A stretch of 64,000 bases of DNA from Salminus brasiliensis (taxonomy: Eukaryota; Chordata; Actinopteri; Characiformes; Bryconidae), in the NCBI RefSeq assembly GCF_030463535.1, contig NC_132881.1, forward strand, positions 40,080,973-40,144,972, written 5' to 3'. Positions 23,435 to 40,530 of this stretch are shown piece by piece (the stretch's first letter is position 1; each line of letters starts with the position of its first letter). A model generated the notes under the pieces. That model was given only the letters and a program-made list of their open reading frames with translations, did no database searches and was not told the DNA's origin. The position numbers and the translations under genes are program-made.

Positions 23435-23707
23435 GTCTCTGTCTCTGTCTCTGTCTTTCTATCACATATATTCAGGGACGAGATTCAGATGAGATCCTAT
23501 AGTCGGACGAACGGGCAGCCCAGATCGTCTCTCCCTCAGTCTCCTTCTTCTACCCCGTCTTCTCCTTCTCATCCAGTCAGTGTCTCCACCCGCCCAGGAC
23601 AGGCCTACCCCAGTGTTGGTTCTTTGCCGAGCCCCGCCCACAAGCCTGGGGGTGGGGTGAAGAAGGTGACGGGCGTTGGAGGGACCACTTATGAGATATC
23701 AGTCTGA
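7928..23707 (+). CDS. zdhhc5: Palmitoyltransferase ZDHHC5 (11 coding exons, 777 aa)
   Basis: Coding exons: 7928-8082, 10393-10514, 11655-11812, 12118-12290, 13995-14097, 15642-15733, 16749-16875, 17895-18012, 18762-18874, 21430-22370, 23476-23707; every junction keeps phase. The product is a plasma-membrane S-acyltransferase that attaches fatty acids to cysteines of cytosolic and membrane proteins. Membrane segments lie at about 34-52, 64-84, 166-189 and 204-229. The zinc-binding cysteine-rich domain (about 121-171) carries D148-H149-H150-C151, with C151 the acyl-carrying residue. A TTNE motif (233-236) follows TM4. The long cytosolic tail ends in EISV, a PDZ ligand as in mammals. Juxtamembrane cysteines 253 and 262 match human palmitoylated C236 and C245, but position 254 is Trp instead of the human second Cys. 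Twelve histidines (608-619) are an extra tract. Start chosen because MPSSS aligns with the vertebrate start. Intron 6 uses a GC donor. Human is about 715 aa; the tail is longer here. Which teleost paralogue (a or b) is not resolved. Confidence 0.96.
8340..8720 (-). repeat. Interspersed repeat family R1, copy B
   Basis: This is the reverse orientation of the family, in zdhhc5 intron 1. Blocks seen in order are 'attgaatttagcaacaacag', 'gtgaggtcagga', 'cccaaaagtattggatggag', 'attccagagaac', 'ggcagtacttctctacaggg', a GT run, 'gcatttgcacaacctctgtc', 'aacttaaagtagctga' and 'cattagaaggggtgtccaca'. The internal microsatellite has grown to about 40 GT units. Confidence 0.7.
8551..8631. repeat. (GT)n microsatellite, about 40 units
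   Basis: A perfect GT dinucleotide run, the longest in the window, inside R1 copy B. Confidence 0.97.
8721..10251. other. zdhhc5 intron 1, remainder
   Basis: No exon or named repeat recognised. The stretch 9,790-10,020 is pyrimidine-rich, and an open frame across it is a low-complexity by-product. Confidence 0.4.
10240..10286. repeat. (GCAT)n/(CA)n microsatellite
   Basis: Three GCAT units followed by about 16 CA units, in zdhhc5 intron 1 just over 100 bp before exon 2. Confidence 0.9.
10515..11654. other. zdhhc5 intron 2, nothing recognised
   Basis: An ordinary AT-rich intron with a T run (11,622-11,634) near the acceptor. No repeat family or conserved exon is seen. Confidence 0.5.
12000..12117. 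repeat. TG/CT microsatellites forming the exon 4 acceptor tract
   Basis: A short TG run at 12,001-12,018, CT repeats at 12,060-12,078 and a TG run at 12,082-12,115 lead straight into the acceptor AG (12,116-12,117) of zdhhc5 exon 4. The usual polypyrimidine tract is thus a compound microsatellite. Confidence 0.9.
12440..12790. repeat. Retroelement-like fragment
   Basis: It contains 'tcaagattt', 'cagttacactgtacaatgaa' and 'attcttactttgcagttcct', phrases common in dispersed fish retroelement ends, followed by A-rich text and 'gtgtgtaatgtgataatgctg'. No reading frame survives. The family is not certain. It lies in zdhhc5 intron 4. Confidence 0.35.
13010..13040. repeat. T run followed by ATT repeats
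   Basis: A homopolymer T stretch (about 13,012-13,030) then ATTATTATT, in zdhhc5 intron 4. Confidence 0.85.
13615..13846. mobile_element. Fragment of a non-autonomous DNA element (family R2)
   Basis: It includes 'ctgttaaccagaaatattga', 'gatgtcctgtggtcagacaa', 'gaaggggtagaagacgacta' and the end 'gtctaataaagtggccagtg'. It matches my memory of a widespread teleost element whose other half, in the opposite order, is seen at 48,410-48,700. No coding capacity. It lies in zdhhc5 intron 4. Confidence 0.5.
14098..14156. repeat. (TCTG)n/(TG)n repeat starting at the exon 5 splice donor
   Basis: The donor GT at 14,098 is the first base pair of a run of GTCTGTCTGTGT-type units that continues to about 14,155. 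The donor therefore lacks the usual GTRAGT context (GTGTGT). Confidence 0.9.
14160..15641. other. zdhhc5 intron 5, remainder
   Basis: AT-rich, with a loosely repetitive stretch at about 15,140-15,300 (variants of 'acagacagtgta' and 'acagtatacaggcaata'). No exon or named repeat recognised. Confidence 0.4.
15734..16748. other. zdhhc5 intron 6 (GC-AG intron)
   Basis: Phase and homology force exon 6 to end at 15,733 (...CCC AG), followed by GCATGT instead of GT. The acceptor is ccctag at 16,743-16,748. A perfect 10-bp inverted repeat (16,362-16,371 and 16,380-16,389, loop 8 nt) lies inside. Nothing else is recognised. Confidence 0.75.
17325..17745 (+). repeat. Interspersed repeat family R1, copy C
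   Basis: A nearly complete copy in zdhhc5 intron 7, running from 'acactgtatgtccaagtatg' and 'ggacacccct' through 'tttaagttgcatccattgct', a short CA run, 'tgagcagatcaacatgaacc', 'gtgctccatccaatactttt' and 'ctgacctcactgaagc' to 'atctagtagaaagcc'. The microsatellite block is unexpanded. Confidence 0.7.
18013..18761. other. zdhhc5 intron 8, nothing recognised
   Basis: An AT-rich intron with no repeat family or conserved exon that I can identify. Confidence 0.5.
18875..21429. other. zdhhc5 intron 9, no gene recognised
   Basis: 2.6 kb of intron. It contains a CT run (about 20,152-20,172), a fragment of the 'ccaggactggagttccccat' repeat (21,188-21,225) and a long pyrimidine-rich approach to exon 10 (21,280-21,429). 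Open frames at 20,744-21,010 and 21,120-21,429 are low-complexity or non-conserved and are not called genes. Confidence 0.45.
22400..22468 (+). other. Possible 69-nt cassette exon in zdhhc5 intron 10
   Basis: A C-run/ctcag acceptor-like site ends at 22,399 and a gtgagt donor-like site starts at 22,469. The enclosed 69 nt is a multiple of three, and joining it between exons 10 and 11 keeps the frame without a stop. It would add 23 mostly Leu/Pro residues. The mammalian protein has no clear counterpart at this junction, so the skipped form is taken as the main product. Confidence 0.25.
22995..23395 (+). repeat. Interspersed repeat family R1, copy D
   Basis: It runs from 'acactatatgtttgtgaatc' to 'gatacttttgtctgcgtaat', with the R1 block order but internal deletions and no microsatellite. 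It lies in zdhhc5 intron 10. Confidence 0.65.
23404..23462. repeat. (CT)n/(GTCT)n repeat before zdhhc5 exon 11
   Basis: CT units (23,404-23,430), then TCTG and GTCTCT units up to about 23,460, shortly before the acceptor at 23,475. Confidence 0.9.
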
Positions 23708-25432
23708 GTGATGGGCAACCGCTTTGACTGGCATGGTAACAATAGCTTGGGCCATGGACCACCTTGTTCTGCCCACTCTTAACAGGAGAGTCTTGCTGCT
23801 GGAAGTGAAGCATGTGGTGTGCAGCAGACATTTCTTGGTGCATACTCAAGATCAAGAATAGGACATCACCACCAGTTTCGATTTTACAGATGAGGAAAGT
23901 AAAAAACAAAAAACTGACCAGCAGGTTTATGGTCAGAGAAGACACTCAGGAGGAGGAGGAGTAGAGTGCTGTTGCTCGAACGTGGCACCTTGTTATTTAA
24001 TCCCCTCACATTTCGAGGCTGGACTTCCTGACTTATCACTAATAAGGAGGTATGACACTTTATAGGTGTGCAAATACCTGGACTGCTTTTTTTTGTTTTC
24101 TTTTTCTCATTATAAGGAAAAAAAGATTGCTCTATAACAAGGATGTAAATGATGCATTGTATGTTCTGTATAGAGAAAATGGGTTTGGTTGTTCTCCTAG
24201 GGGTTTTCTCCAAGTAGATTGATTTAAATCCGAGACTTTATGGCATGCGGTTGCCACTCTGGACCACTGTGATTGGCTTATTGACCATTCTGCTTCTGTG
24301 CTTCTTGACCAATCAGAACTGGAGAAGCAAAGCATTAAGTAGTGGGCTGCTTGGAAATGAAATGGCAGAATTGGTTGTTTTAATGACGAGCCTTTTTCAA
24401 GATGGTGTTTTAGAGCAATTGCCTTGGAAATCAAGGAGAAATCCTTTTTTGTTTGTTTTTTTATTTAATTTCAAAGTTATTTTATATAAATTTATAAATA
24501 GCTATTGATGAGATCAATAATATTGGGCATATTTGAATAGTGCAGATTTTATGCAGGTTCTTTGGGCCACCTGTGTATGTTAAGCATTTCTGATTCAAAG
24601 ATCTGAACCTGCCTAAAATATGCGTTGTTTGAATGCACCCTTTTTGTTTTTCTACTATGGCTGATGAGATTTATGTCCAATTTGGATTTTTAACCAGTCA
24701 AATGGGTGGGGGGAAAGTCTTGCCTACTTTTGATTGACAGCTGCTACAGCCACTCTGAGGCTGAGCCTGTGTCTCCAGGTAAAGACAAACCATGAAATCA
24801 GCCAGATGAAATCTATATAATGCACAGTCGCTAAGATGTAGCATCTGAACACATCCGACACACGCAGGTTTGCCTGTTTCTTGGGATATATTTCGGAGAT
24901 CCATTGTAAAGTTTGTCTGCCTCTGATAAATGTCTTTTTTCAGTTATCGTTTAAAGAGATAACTCTCTGGTGGCCTTGTCTAGCTGACCAATTATGATTA
25001 CAAGCTAGCTGGCCAGTGAGATGGGGAACTACGATATATCTGCACACTCTGATAGGACAGTGGTTGAACCGATCAGTGTGACCACTGTAATTATGAATTA
25101 TGAAAAGCCTTTTTTTATTATTTAATTTTTACTTTCTTTAAAAAAAATAAAAAAAAAATATTTTGTGGACATTTTGCAGGGCTTGTTTTGGTGATTCCTT
25201 GAATTGTCAGTGGCATTGGATGGAAATTTAGATCAAGGCAAGACTAAATACATATTTGTCTGGCAAAAAGTGTTTTGTCAGCTGGTTAAACAGCTCAAGG
25301 ATGCCCTCTCAGTAGGGGGTCTGGATCAGTAGGTTACTTGAGAAGGAAAAAAAGTGTACTGTATAGCTCAGTGTGAGTGAATGTAGGTATGTGTGTGTGC
25401 GTGTGTGTGTGTGGTTGAGCATTGGTAATAAA
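23708..25432 (+). other. zdhhc5: zdhhc5 3'UTR (inferred)
   Basis: No other gene starts here. An AATAAA at 25,427-25,432, followed by T/GT-rich sequence, is a good polyadenylation signal, which would give a 3'UTR of about 1.7 kb. An A-rich stretch with AATAAA-like strings at about 25,140-25,160 is a competing site. This is inferred from signals only. Confidence 0.4.
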
Positions 25433-27559
25433 CTCTTTATAAATCACTCGTTTGATGCTTTCATTTGTATTGATGTCAAAGTTAAACATGGGTTTGTTTG
25501 CCTGTTTAATTGTACGGTTTCATATGTCTGTAATAGAAATAATCAAACCATGTCTTCTGTTTCTGATTTGATTTGCTTTGTTCTCCAATAATATTTAGTT
25601 AAGTTTCATATCAAATGCAAGTAGCAAATTAACTTTACACTACTATAAGTATTATTTCATGATTTCAAATAGGATTTCACTACTAGGCTTCAGAGGTCAG
25701 TGTTGCCCATTTTCGAGCATGAATAGAGCATCCCCTTCATCCTTTTTCATGCCTTTCAATGTCTCGCAACTTTCCAAACATCTCACTAATGTTTACACGT
25801 CTTCACCCCTGCCCTTCCCCCCTATTATGCACAAGCATGAACACCCTGAACACATTTTGCTGACTGGCCAAAATAGCATGTGATGCTTGGTCTGAGGAAA
25901 CTTTTGCTGAAGTTTACAAACTGTATTGGACCGAGAAATCGGCCGCAGTAAACGTTTTCTGCACTTCATTTTGTCCAGATCATTTTTGTTTTCGAAATAG
26001 CTCCCAAGCTCTGCTGTAAGCAGACAATTACTTACTGTATTTGTGCATCCTACACAAGATCTGATGCTTGTCTGTGCAACATTTGCTTGTTCAAATACTC
26101 TTAAGTTAGCATTCAGCTTTAAAACCCTTTTCCAAAACATGTAAATAGTAGGTCAAATGATTCATACTTTATCATTAGGAGGACTGTTTGTGTGTTAATT
26201 ATAAATATTCATGATCCATTTTCACACACTAATGTTTTTGAACACTTCATTTGTATTTTATTGGCATGACAAAAATATTCATCAAAACTTCAGTCAGTCA
26301 CTGGGACACATGCACAGTACAGAACTGTACTGTTTTGGGTAACATAACTGAAAGTAGGGTCCCATGTAGACATGATATCTAAGAACACTGACTGTAGGAT
26401 TCCACAGATACATGTAGACCCAAAGGAAAGTAATGAACAGTGACAGTAGTTTGCTTTGCCGAGCAGTAGCAGCGTTCAAATGCAATAAAATAAAATAACA
26501 AATCCCTCACTCCCTCTGAATGCCCCTCAAAAATGGAAAAAAAACACCTTAGTGTAAGTACTAAACTAAATTAACAAAAAAATATTTAAGACAACAAACT
26601 GCAATTTGATAGTAATAAGCAGGTTTGTATGCAAGGGTGGAATAAGTAAAACATTCTGGTCGTTCCTGCCTTGTAACTGAACTCTTAGAGGACACCAATG
26701 TGGACATCCTGACAAACCTAACATTTCTCCTGCTATTTCAAAAGTTTCCACAATATAACTGCACATGTCTGTTGTTCACAGTTTATCTACCATCCCCTGA
26801 CCATCGCTGGGTGTTAGTACCATAAAAGTAACATTATGCAAGGCAAAAACTAAGGTAAATCACTTCAAGATATACAAAAGAAGAAAAAGTAAAACAGGAA
26901 TGATTTTTATTAAAAAAAAAAAAAAAAAAAACCTAAACTAAAACATAAAAAAACGGAATAAAGATTAAACATTACAACAGTAGGCAGGAATCTAAGGGTT
27001 AACAACAGTCTGCCCAACCCAGTCTATAAATTATAATTATAATGTTCTTCCTGTCATTAAATATTAGAGGTAGGAAGCATGGAAATGTTTAATTTGGTTA
27101 ATATATGACCAAGCAGTGTCAACACAAATACTATCAGTACAATGTCCATTTTTGTTCATTTAAATCCAGTGGTTCTCTAGCACTGGGAACTATTTGCTCT
27201 GCATCTTTTCCTGTTCCCAAACATATCTAATCAAGCTAAAAAGCTAACAGATGAGCTGGGACAAGAAATGATTGAGACTGTGCATTAGTAGGGCCCCAAG
27301 AACTATAATTGATAACCACTGGTTTAATCTCTCAACGATAGCAATGAATGGCTGAGAGCAGTAGTGAGTGCTTGTATTTTGATTAAGTTATGGTAAGAAT
27401 TAGTTTGACTGATTATGTTCATTATATTATTGGGGGTAAAAAAAAAACAATTGTTTGTTTGTTTCCCCGGAACTTTCTGCACCACACATCAATCAGAGTT
27501 ATTTGCATAAAACTAATCAGTTCCATTGTGAGGTCACAATGCTCGCCAGCCTCAACATT
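25433..27559. other. Convergent zdhhc5/tmx2 3' intergenic region and tmx2 3'UTR
   Basis: Both genes end towards this stretch. On the minus strand, AATAAA signals occur at plus coordinates 26,906-26,911 (beside an A run at 26,912-26,930) and 26,256-26,261. The tmx2 3'UTR could therefore be about 0.65 or 1.3 kb long. No coding sequence or named repeat is seen. Confidence 0.4.
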
Positions 27560-34689
<7,130 letters not shown>

Positions 34690-36091
34690 GGTTCCGGAGA
34701 AAAGACGACGAGGGGGACGAAAACCGGCGGGGCTCGGCGGCCGGTGCAAGAGCAGCTCTTCTCGGCGTGAGAAATTAGCGTCGGCTAAAGTCTGTCGGTT
34801 AAAGGGACAGAGGTCACTGCGGACGAAGGAAAATGAGGACACGCCTCTTCCTCACTTACACGGTGATTGGTCACTTGAATGGAACGCGGGCGTTCATTGG
34901 CCACTGCTGTATCATAAAGGCGAGGATGGCTCTGTTCCTATTGCTGCACTTCCGTTTTCCACGCTAGTGCACTAGCTAGGGTATGACTCCCTGCGCTTAC
35001 TTAGCTAGCTGCAATTAGTCAGCTAAAAGTCCCTGTTTTCACTTATTTTTATACGCGCTACTATTGATAATACTTTATTTTGCTATTTTTATATTGTATT
35101 TGAGTTGTTTCTGTTTTCTTATAATTGATATTATTTCTATTAAACCTATTTACTTGTAAAGTATTTGTTGTATTGACCACAACACTGCTTTCACTCTCTT
35201 GTAATATTTGATTAATATTTAATCTTACCTTTCAACCCTATGTGTTGTGGTGTTGTGGTGTATTTGCTAATAGCTGGCACCTAAACACTTTCAGCATACG
35301 TTGGGGCTGATGGATCAAATGGGTCAGATAAAATGTAGTTTAAGTGCACACGTGTAAGAATGACTTTATAATTATTAATTAATTAGCTAATTCCCCAGGG
35401 GCAAGCACACCACACTACACCAATAGGGTGTAAGGTTTTTGGGCAACACATACATTTTTTTAAAAATACTTTTTTGATACTACCTTCAACTTCGACTGAT
35501 AGAATGAAGACCCCTTGAAAGTACCATGAGTAAAATTTATTCATGTAGTTATTAATAGTAATTTTAATTTTAATTTTCTCCTTAATGCTGTAGAAGCTCC
35601 GTGCAAAAGCACACTCGCTAAATACATACTAAAAAATAGCGCTTCTCTGCCGTGCGCACTAGCAATGATGGGCAGCCCTGTGTGCACTAGCTAGGCACCC
35701 TCGAATTACACAATGATGCATATTGGAGCACGTCTGGTGAGAGTAAGGCGTCTCCCTACTCGTCCTTGTGTTTTACGGTTATTCGTGGAAGACAGTTAAA
35801 ACAAACAGCGGCTGCTTCGTGTTTCAACCACTAACAAACTAAGTATGCATAACACAGCGAGTCTAACGGAAGGCTGTACCGTATAACACCGCATGCGTTT
35901 GGTACCGAAGCAGGCCAACGTGGCTCGCATGCTTCGAGAATGGGCTTTACAGTGGCGCCAGTATTAGGGCACTTACGGTAAAACGCTGGACCCTCTAGCA
36001 GCCATAGGAAGTCAATCTAGATACGAGGAACGTCAACAAACTACTACAGCACGTCCAGCAGATAGTCAGCATTACCGAGATTTCCTCTACC
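34690..36091. promoter_or_regulatory. Divergent tmx2/med19 intergenic promoter region
   Basis: The two genes start 1.4 kb apart and point away from each other, as in human. Sequence near the tmx2 start (34,690-34,830) is CpG-rich, and CpGs rise again at 35,640-36,000 before med19. The middle (35,000-35,600) is AT-rich. Transcription starts and factor sites cannot be fixed by eye. Confidence 0.55.
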
Positions 36092-39000
36092 ATGACAGAG
36101 ATGTTCTCGTCCCTGTATGGGCAGGCTGACACTCAGGGACCCTCGGGACCTTCCGCGATGGGCTTCGGGCCAGGGAAGCAACTCGCCCCGCCGGTAGCCC
36201 AGAATCCGGTCCACATGTCGGTGGGGATTCCGCATCAGCTTGTGGACGAAGGGCCTCCACTCAGAAAGCCTGGAGCTATGAATGAACCTTTCTACCTACT
36301 GAGGGAACTACCAAGTGAGCAGCTGCCTTCACCTTCTTATTTACTGCTGTTTTCTCCATTTCTGGACTGTAATAGTTGTATAACAGTCCTAATAATAGTG
36401 ATAATTAATAATACTGTGCTGTTGTTGAGTAGTACTCTTACTCCTTCCACTAGATTTAGTGGTTTCCTGGCTGTGTCCAAAATCACACTTCATAACTGGG
36501 CTCTAACAATAGTAGTGATGATGACAGTAACAGTGGTGGTAGTAGTAGTACTAGACTGTTGAGGAGTAGTGCCCCTACTACTTCCACTAGTTTTAGTGCT
36601 GTCTTGGCTGTGTCCAAAATCACACACCACAAACTAAGTAGTCTAAATAATGTCAAACATAATTAGATCAGATTAAGTCATTAGTATAGTACAGTGCTTT
36701 CATAGTACCCCCTGCTTCCAACTAGAGGTGGGTTTTAGGAACATATAATGTCTCGTATCACAATCATTTAGCAATGCAATGTAATATATAGCACCTACTT
36801 CAAACACACCTGAACTAGTCAGCTAATTTAAGTAACAAGCTCTTCCTGAGTTGAAGGATTGGAAGGGAAACACTGAATTGTGCAGGGCAGGGATTGGGAA
36901 ACACTGGTGCAGTATGTATAGTATGGCAGCATGGACATTAAGACATAGATCTGTACATGGATCAAAAACATGCAAGATGAAAGTGCTGTAAAGGTTTTTG
37001 TGTGCAGTGTTTTGTCAACCCCACCCCTCTTTTTGTCTTTTCTTACCTAAGTGGAAAACGAGCTGACTGGAAACACCAACCTCATCACACACTACAACCT
37101 GGAACATGCCTACAACAAATTCTGCGGTAAGAAGGTGAAGGAGAAGCTCAGCAACTTTCTCCCAGAGCTTCCAGGTAAGTCCATTAAGCCATTATGCATG
37201 TACATTAACTTGTTATTTTTCTATAATCTGACTGTGTTTAAACTGTACTAGTAAACAGCTGAATTTTCTGTATCATGAACAAAAGCATGGGAATTGCTCA
37301 AATTCAAAGAAAGTCAGATGGGCACTGTTAGATGTTTATTAAAAATAAAATTTCTAGCTCTAATTTTGAGGCCTTTTAGTTGTTTTATTTGGTTGTTGAA
37401 CATCAATATTTTAAGCACCACACAACATCCAGATGGTGAGAAACACAAATCTTATATTGTTATACCATTTTGATGTAAGATGGTTATACTGACTGCTGAA
37501 ATGCACACTTATCCAGACAGAATAAATGAAAATGAGAAGACAGAAGAGTATTCTGCCTCTGTGTTTCAGGTATGATTGACAATCCAGGTCTTCAGGATGG
37601 AAGTTCTTTACGCTCCCTCATCGAGAAGCCACCTGTATGCAACAATTCCTTCAGCCCTCTGACTGGAGCCATGCTCACCGGTTTCAGACTACACACAGGA
37701 CCAGTAAGTGTCACAATGTGTTATTGTGATGAATTATGTCACTATACACTATTTCTCAGAGTGTTTTGAGGACGTCTGAGAGAAGAACAGTCATGTGTCG
37801 TGAAAAAAGACCACCTGATAGTAAGCTTGTGAACAACCAGTATAAAGTAACTGCTTAAACTGCATGTTTACAGATGAACTCAGTAGCCGATGATAGGGCT
37901 GGGCAATATGGTAAAAATACAATAGCACAATATTTTAACTGCAGTTGATCAGTGCTTTTTAAGCACTACCAATACCCTCAATCTACGTAGAAAAGCATAT
38001 TATCCATCACAATAAAAAAATCCATCACAATACGATAAAATATCGGCATATTGCCCAGCTCTAGCAGACGACCCTTATGTCAGTTGGCCAAAAATATCAG
38101 CCAGTATTGCTGATCTGCAGTTTTTCTCACAATGGAGCACATATTTATTACACTTTTTATTTTTAACCACAGTCATATGCAAAAGTTCCCTGTGGTCAAA
38201 TCACGTTTAAATTTACATCCTCTACAGGACGTTTTATGTATGTTTATGAGCTCTGTGTGGTTCTAGAGTATACTAGATATGGGAATGTGTTGTATTTAGC
38301 ATTTTCTATGTCTTTGTCCAAATCAGAAACTATTCTGTCTAAACTTTCAGCTCAAACTATGTTTCTTCTTTTATTAAATTCTCTCTCTGCCCCGAACACC
38401 CCAAGCTTCCAGAGCAGTACAGGCTGATGCACATTCAGCCTCCAAAAAAGAAGAGCAAACACAAGCACAGACACCATCGGCCCCAGGATCCCTTACCACC
38501 AGGTAACCACAAACGCACCCTTCAGCCTTTCTGTCTTGCTCTCTTCAAATCACCTCACATGATGCTCCCCTTTCAGAGTAGAACAAGTACTTCAGAATCT
38601 TTTTATGCTCCTTCAGAAACACCCTCAGACTCGGACCACAAGAAAAAGAAAAAGAAGAAGGATGATGATCCTGACAGAAAGAAAAAGAAGAAGGACAAGA
38701 AAAAAAAGAAGGTGAGTAAGATGTTGTTTTGGGGTTTTTCTTTTTTGGCTCTGAGTTTTGTTCAGTTGTAGGGCAATCACTCACTTACTGCATCACTCAA
38801 AAGCTTACATTGTGGTAGAAGGACAGAATGGATTATTATAAGTAATGATGATAATAATAATAATAATAATAATAATAAAGTCATATGTTGGAAAATATAG
38901 AGTATGTTTTCTTAGCTCTTCATAATTAAAATAATGAAAATATCTGTTTAGGTGCTAAAGTGCTGATTTATGTTTCTGCATCACATCAGATTAAAATCAG

Positions 39001-39914
39001 AGTCCACGCTGTAGCCTGCACGGGTGGCCTACGCCGTTGTGAGCATGTACACTTGTGCATTGGTGCATCTGTGTTGCTCTGCAATTACACTGACAACACC
39101 AGTCTGGCGATGGGGTTTCTATGCCTCTGTGTTGACTTCTTTGGCGTACTACAAATGATGTCGACTGAAACTGAGCAGATTATGTTGGAGGGGGAATTTT
39201 CTGGGCTTGTCTGGCTGCTGAGAGACAAGGAAATGTGGGGATTTGATGATTTGGTTCATCACATGCATTAAGTTTTTTGCGTTCTGCATTCCCACAGTGC
39301 CATTTCATTGTCAGGCTACGGTGTAGGTTATGCCGTAGATTTGATGCAGAAGTATAAATTGGCCTTCAGTGTGTTTTTCACAGTAATAGACTGTATAACT
39401 CTATACCACAGGTTTGTTAAGTGTAATTTCTAGTGAGGAGATCTGCAAATTACACTGCATGTTATGTCTTCAGGGTTGGTCACACACTAAAGGGTTAGAG
39501 TTTCCAAGTGAATCTAAAATTAATGGGTTCTCATGAAGCCTTTGTGCAATATCCTGATTTTAAAATGGTTACTATAGAGAGCCATAGCGAGCAAAATTTG
39601 GCCTTGCTCTCTCTGAGTGGCTAGAATGGCCCTCTCTCTCACCACATTACTTAGCGCAATGTTAGCTAATGATGGCACATAATACTGGCTTTGAAGAACT
39701 ACATGCTACGTAGGGAAGTCTTAGCTAAAAGTTGAACATGTTAAAAACAATTTGAGGTGTGTAGGTGTGTGTGTGTGTATGTGTGCATGATTGTATTTAT
39801 TTGTATTTATTTAATACCATTTCGCTGTTTTTTCCACTTTGTCTTTAGAACCGCCATAGCCCTGACCACCCAGGCATGACGGGCTCTCAGTCCAGCGGCA
39901 GCAGCCTCAGATAG
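36092..39914 (+). CDS. med19: Mediator complex subunit 19 (6 exons, 245 aa)
   Basis: Coding exons: 36092-36314, 37052-37174, 37570-37703, 38406-38502, 38617-38711, 39849-39914; all GT-AG with matching phases. MED19 is a head-module subunit of Mediator, which links transcription factors to RNA polymerase II in the nucleus. The N-terminal part (1-60) is Gly/Pro-rich. The conserved core (about 66-165) contains FYLLRELP, the ELTGNTNLITHYNLEHAYNK region and 'SLIEKPPV'. The C-terminal third is basic, with PPKKKSKHKHRHH and long Lys runs after DSDHKKKK, acting as nuclear targeting, and ends in GSSLR like human (244 aa). The start is MTEMFSSLYG, as in other fish. The gene is divergent from tmx2. Intron 3 holds a small palindromic element, and intron 1 a local duplication. 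Paralogue a or b is not assigned. Confidence 0.96.
36424..36625 (+). repeat. Imperfect local direct duplication in med19 intron 1
   Basis: Two similar blocks, 36,424-36,490 and 36,558-36,625, share 'ttccactag.tttagtg' and 'tggctgtgtccaaaatcaca', separated by a GTA/GTG-rich spacer. Confidence 0.75.
37895..38063. mobile_element. Short palindromic MITE ('agggctgggcaatatg' ends)
   Basis: The left end 'agggctgggcaatatg' and the right end 'catattgcccagctct' are inverted copies with one mismatch. The 169-bp element is AT-rich with no frame. It lies in med19 intron 3. The ends match a miniature element very common in fish. Confidence 0.7.
38846..38878. repeat. (AAT)n microsatellite
   Basis: About ten AAT/ATA units in med19 intron 5. 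Confidence 0.9.
38985..39375. repeat. Interspersed repeat-like block in med19 intron 5
   Basis: 'ccacgctgtagcctgcacgg' and 'ggcctacgccg' at the left, and 'ggctacggtgtaggttatgc' with 'cgtagatttgatgcagaagt' at the right, suggest a miniature element with degenerate inverted ends. The short open frame inside is not conserved. Family uncertain. Confidence 0.35.
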
Positions 39915-40038
39915 GAGCGGAGTGGATGAGTGAGCAAGTTCATTGTAAATAGCCTTCAGAAATGGTTGTTTTAACCTTAAATGAGAGAGAAAGCGAGTGA
40001 GAGCGCCTGTTTTTATATAAATATATATATGTATAAAT

Positions 40039-40075
<37 letters not shown>

Positions 40076-40430
40076 ATGCATTAGTATAAAACACCTGAAA
40101 GAGAATCAGTTGCAAACTGTATCATCTGTTACATCTCTTCATAATCATTTAAGTGCCTCGTTTTTATTTATCATATGATAATCAAGTACACTTTTATATC
40201 TTTTTGAAGTTATAAAAACACTTGATAAACTCTGATTCCTGACTCATATTTTCACTTTATTGTTTTCACATTTTAAAACGCATTTCTGAAGGTAAGCAAA
40301 CAGCAGAGCGACGAGAAGCACCAATACACTTATAAATCAACTTACAAAAGAACACAGAGGAAAACTACAAAGCAAATAAACAAAAATAATCACAATAAAC
40401 ACTGCAATTAAAAATAGCAAACCCAATAGA
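39915..40430 (+). other. med19: med19 3'UTR and downstream
   Basis: Contains TA/TG repeats (TG run at 40,040-40,072). AATAAA strings at about 40,374 and 40,393 are candidate polyadenylation signals; the exact end is not fixed. Confidence 0.35.
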
Positions 40431-40530
40431 TAACCAAGGAAAAAACAACAAATAGATAGAATACAGTGAGTGATGAGCCTTCTTAAAGAAAATCTTTTTA
40501 TCTAAGGTCCAGGCAGTCATTAACATTATA

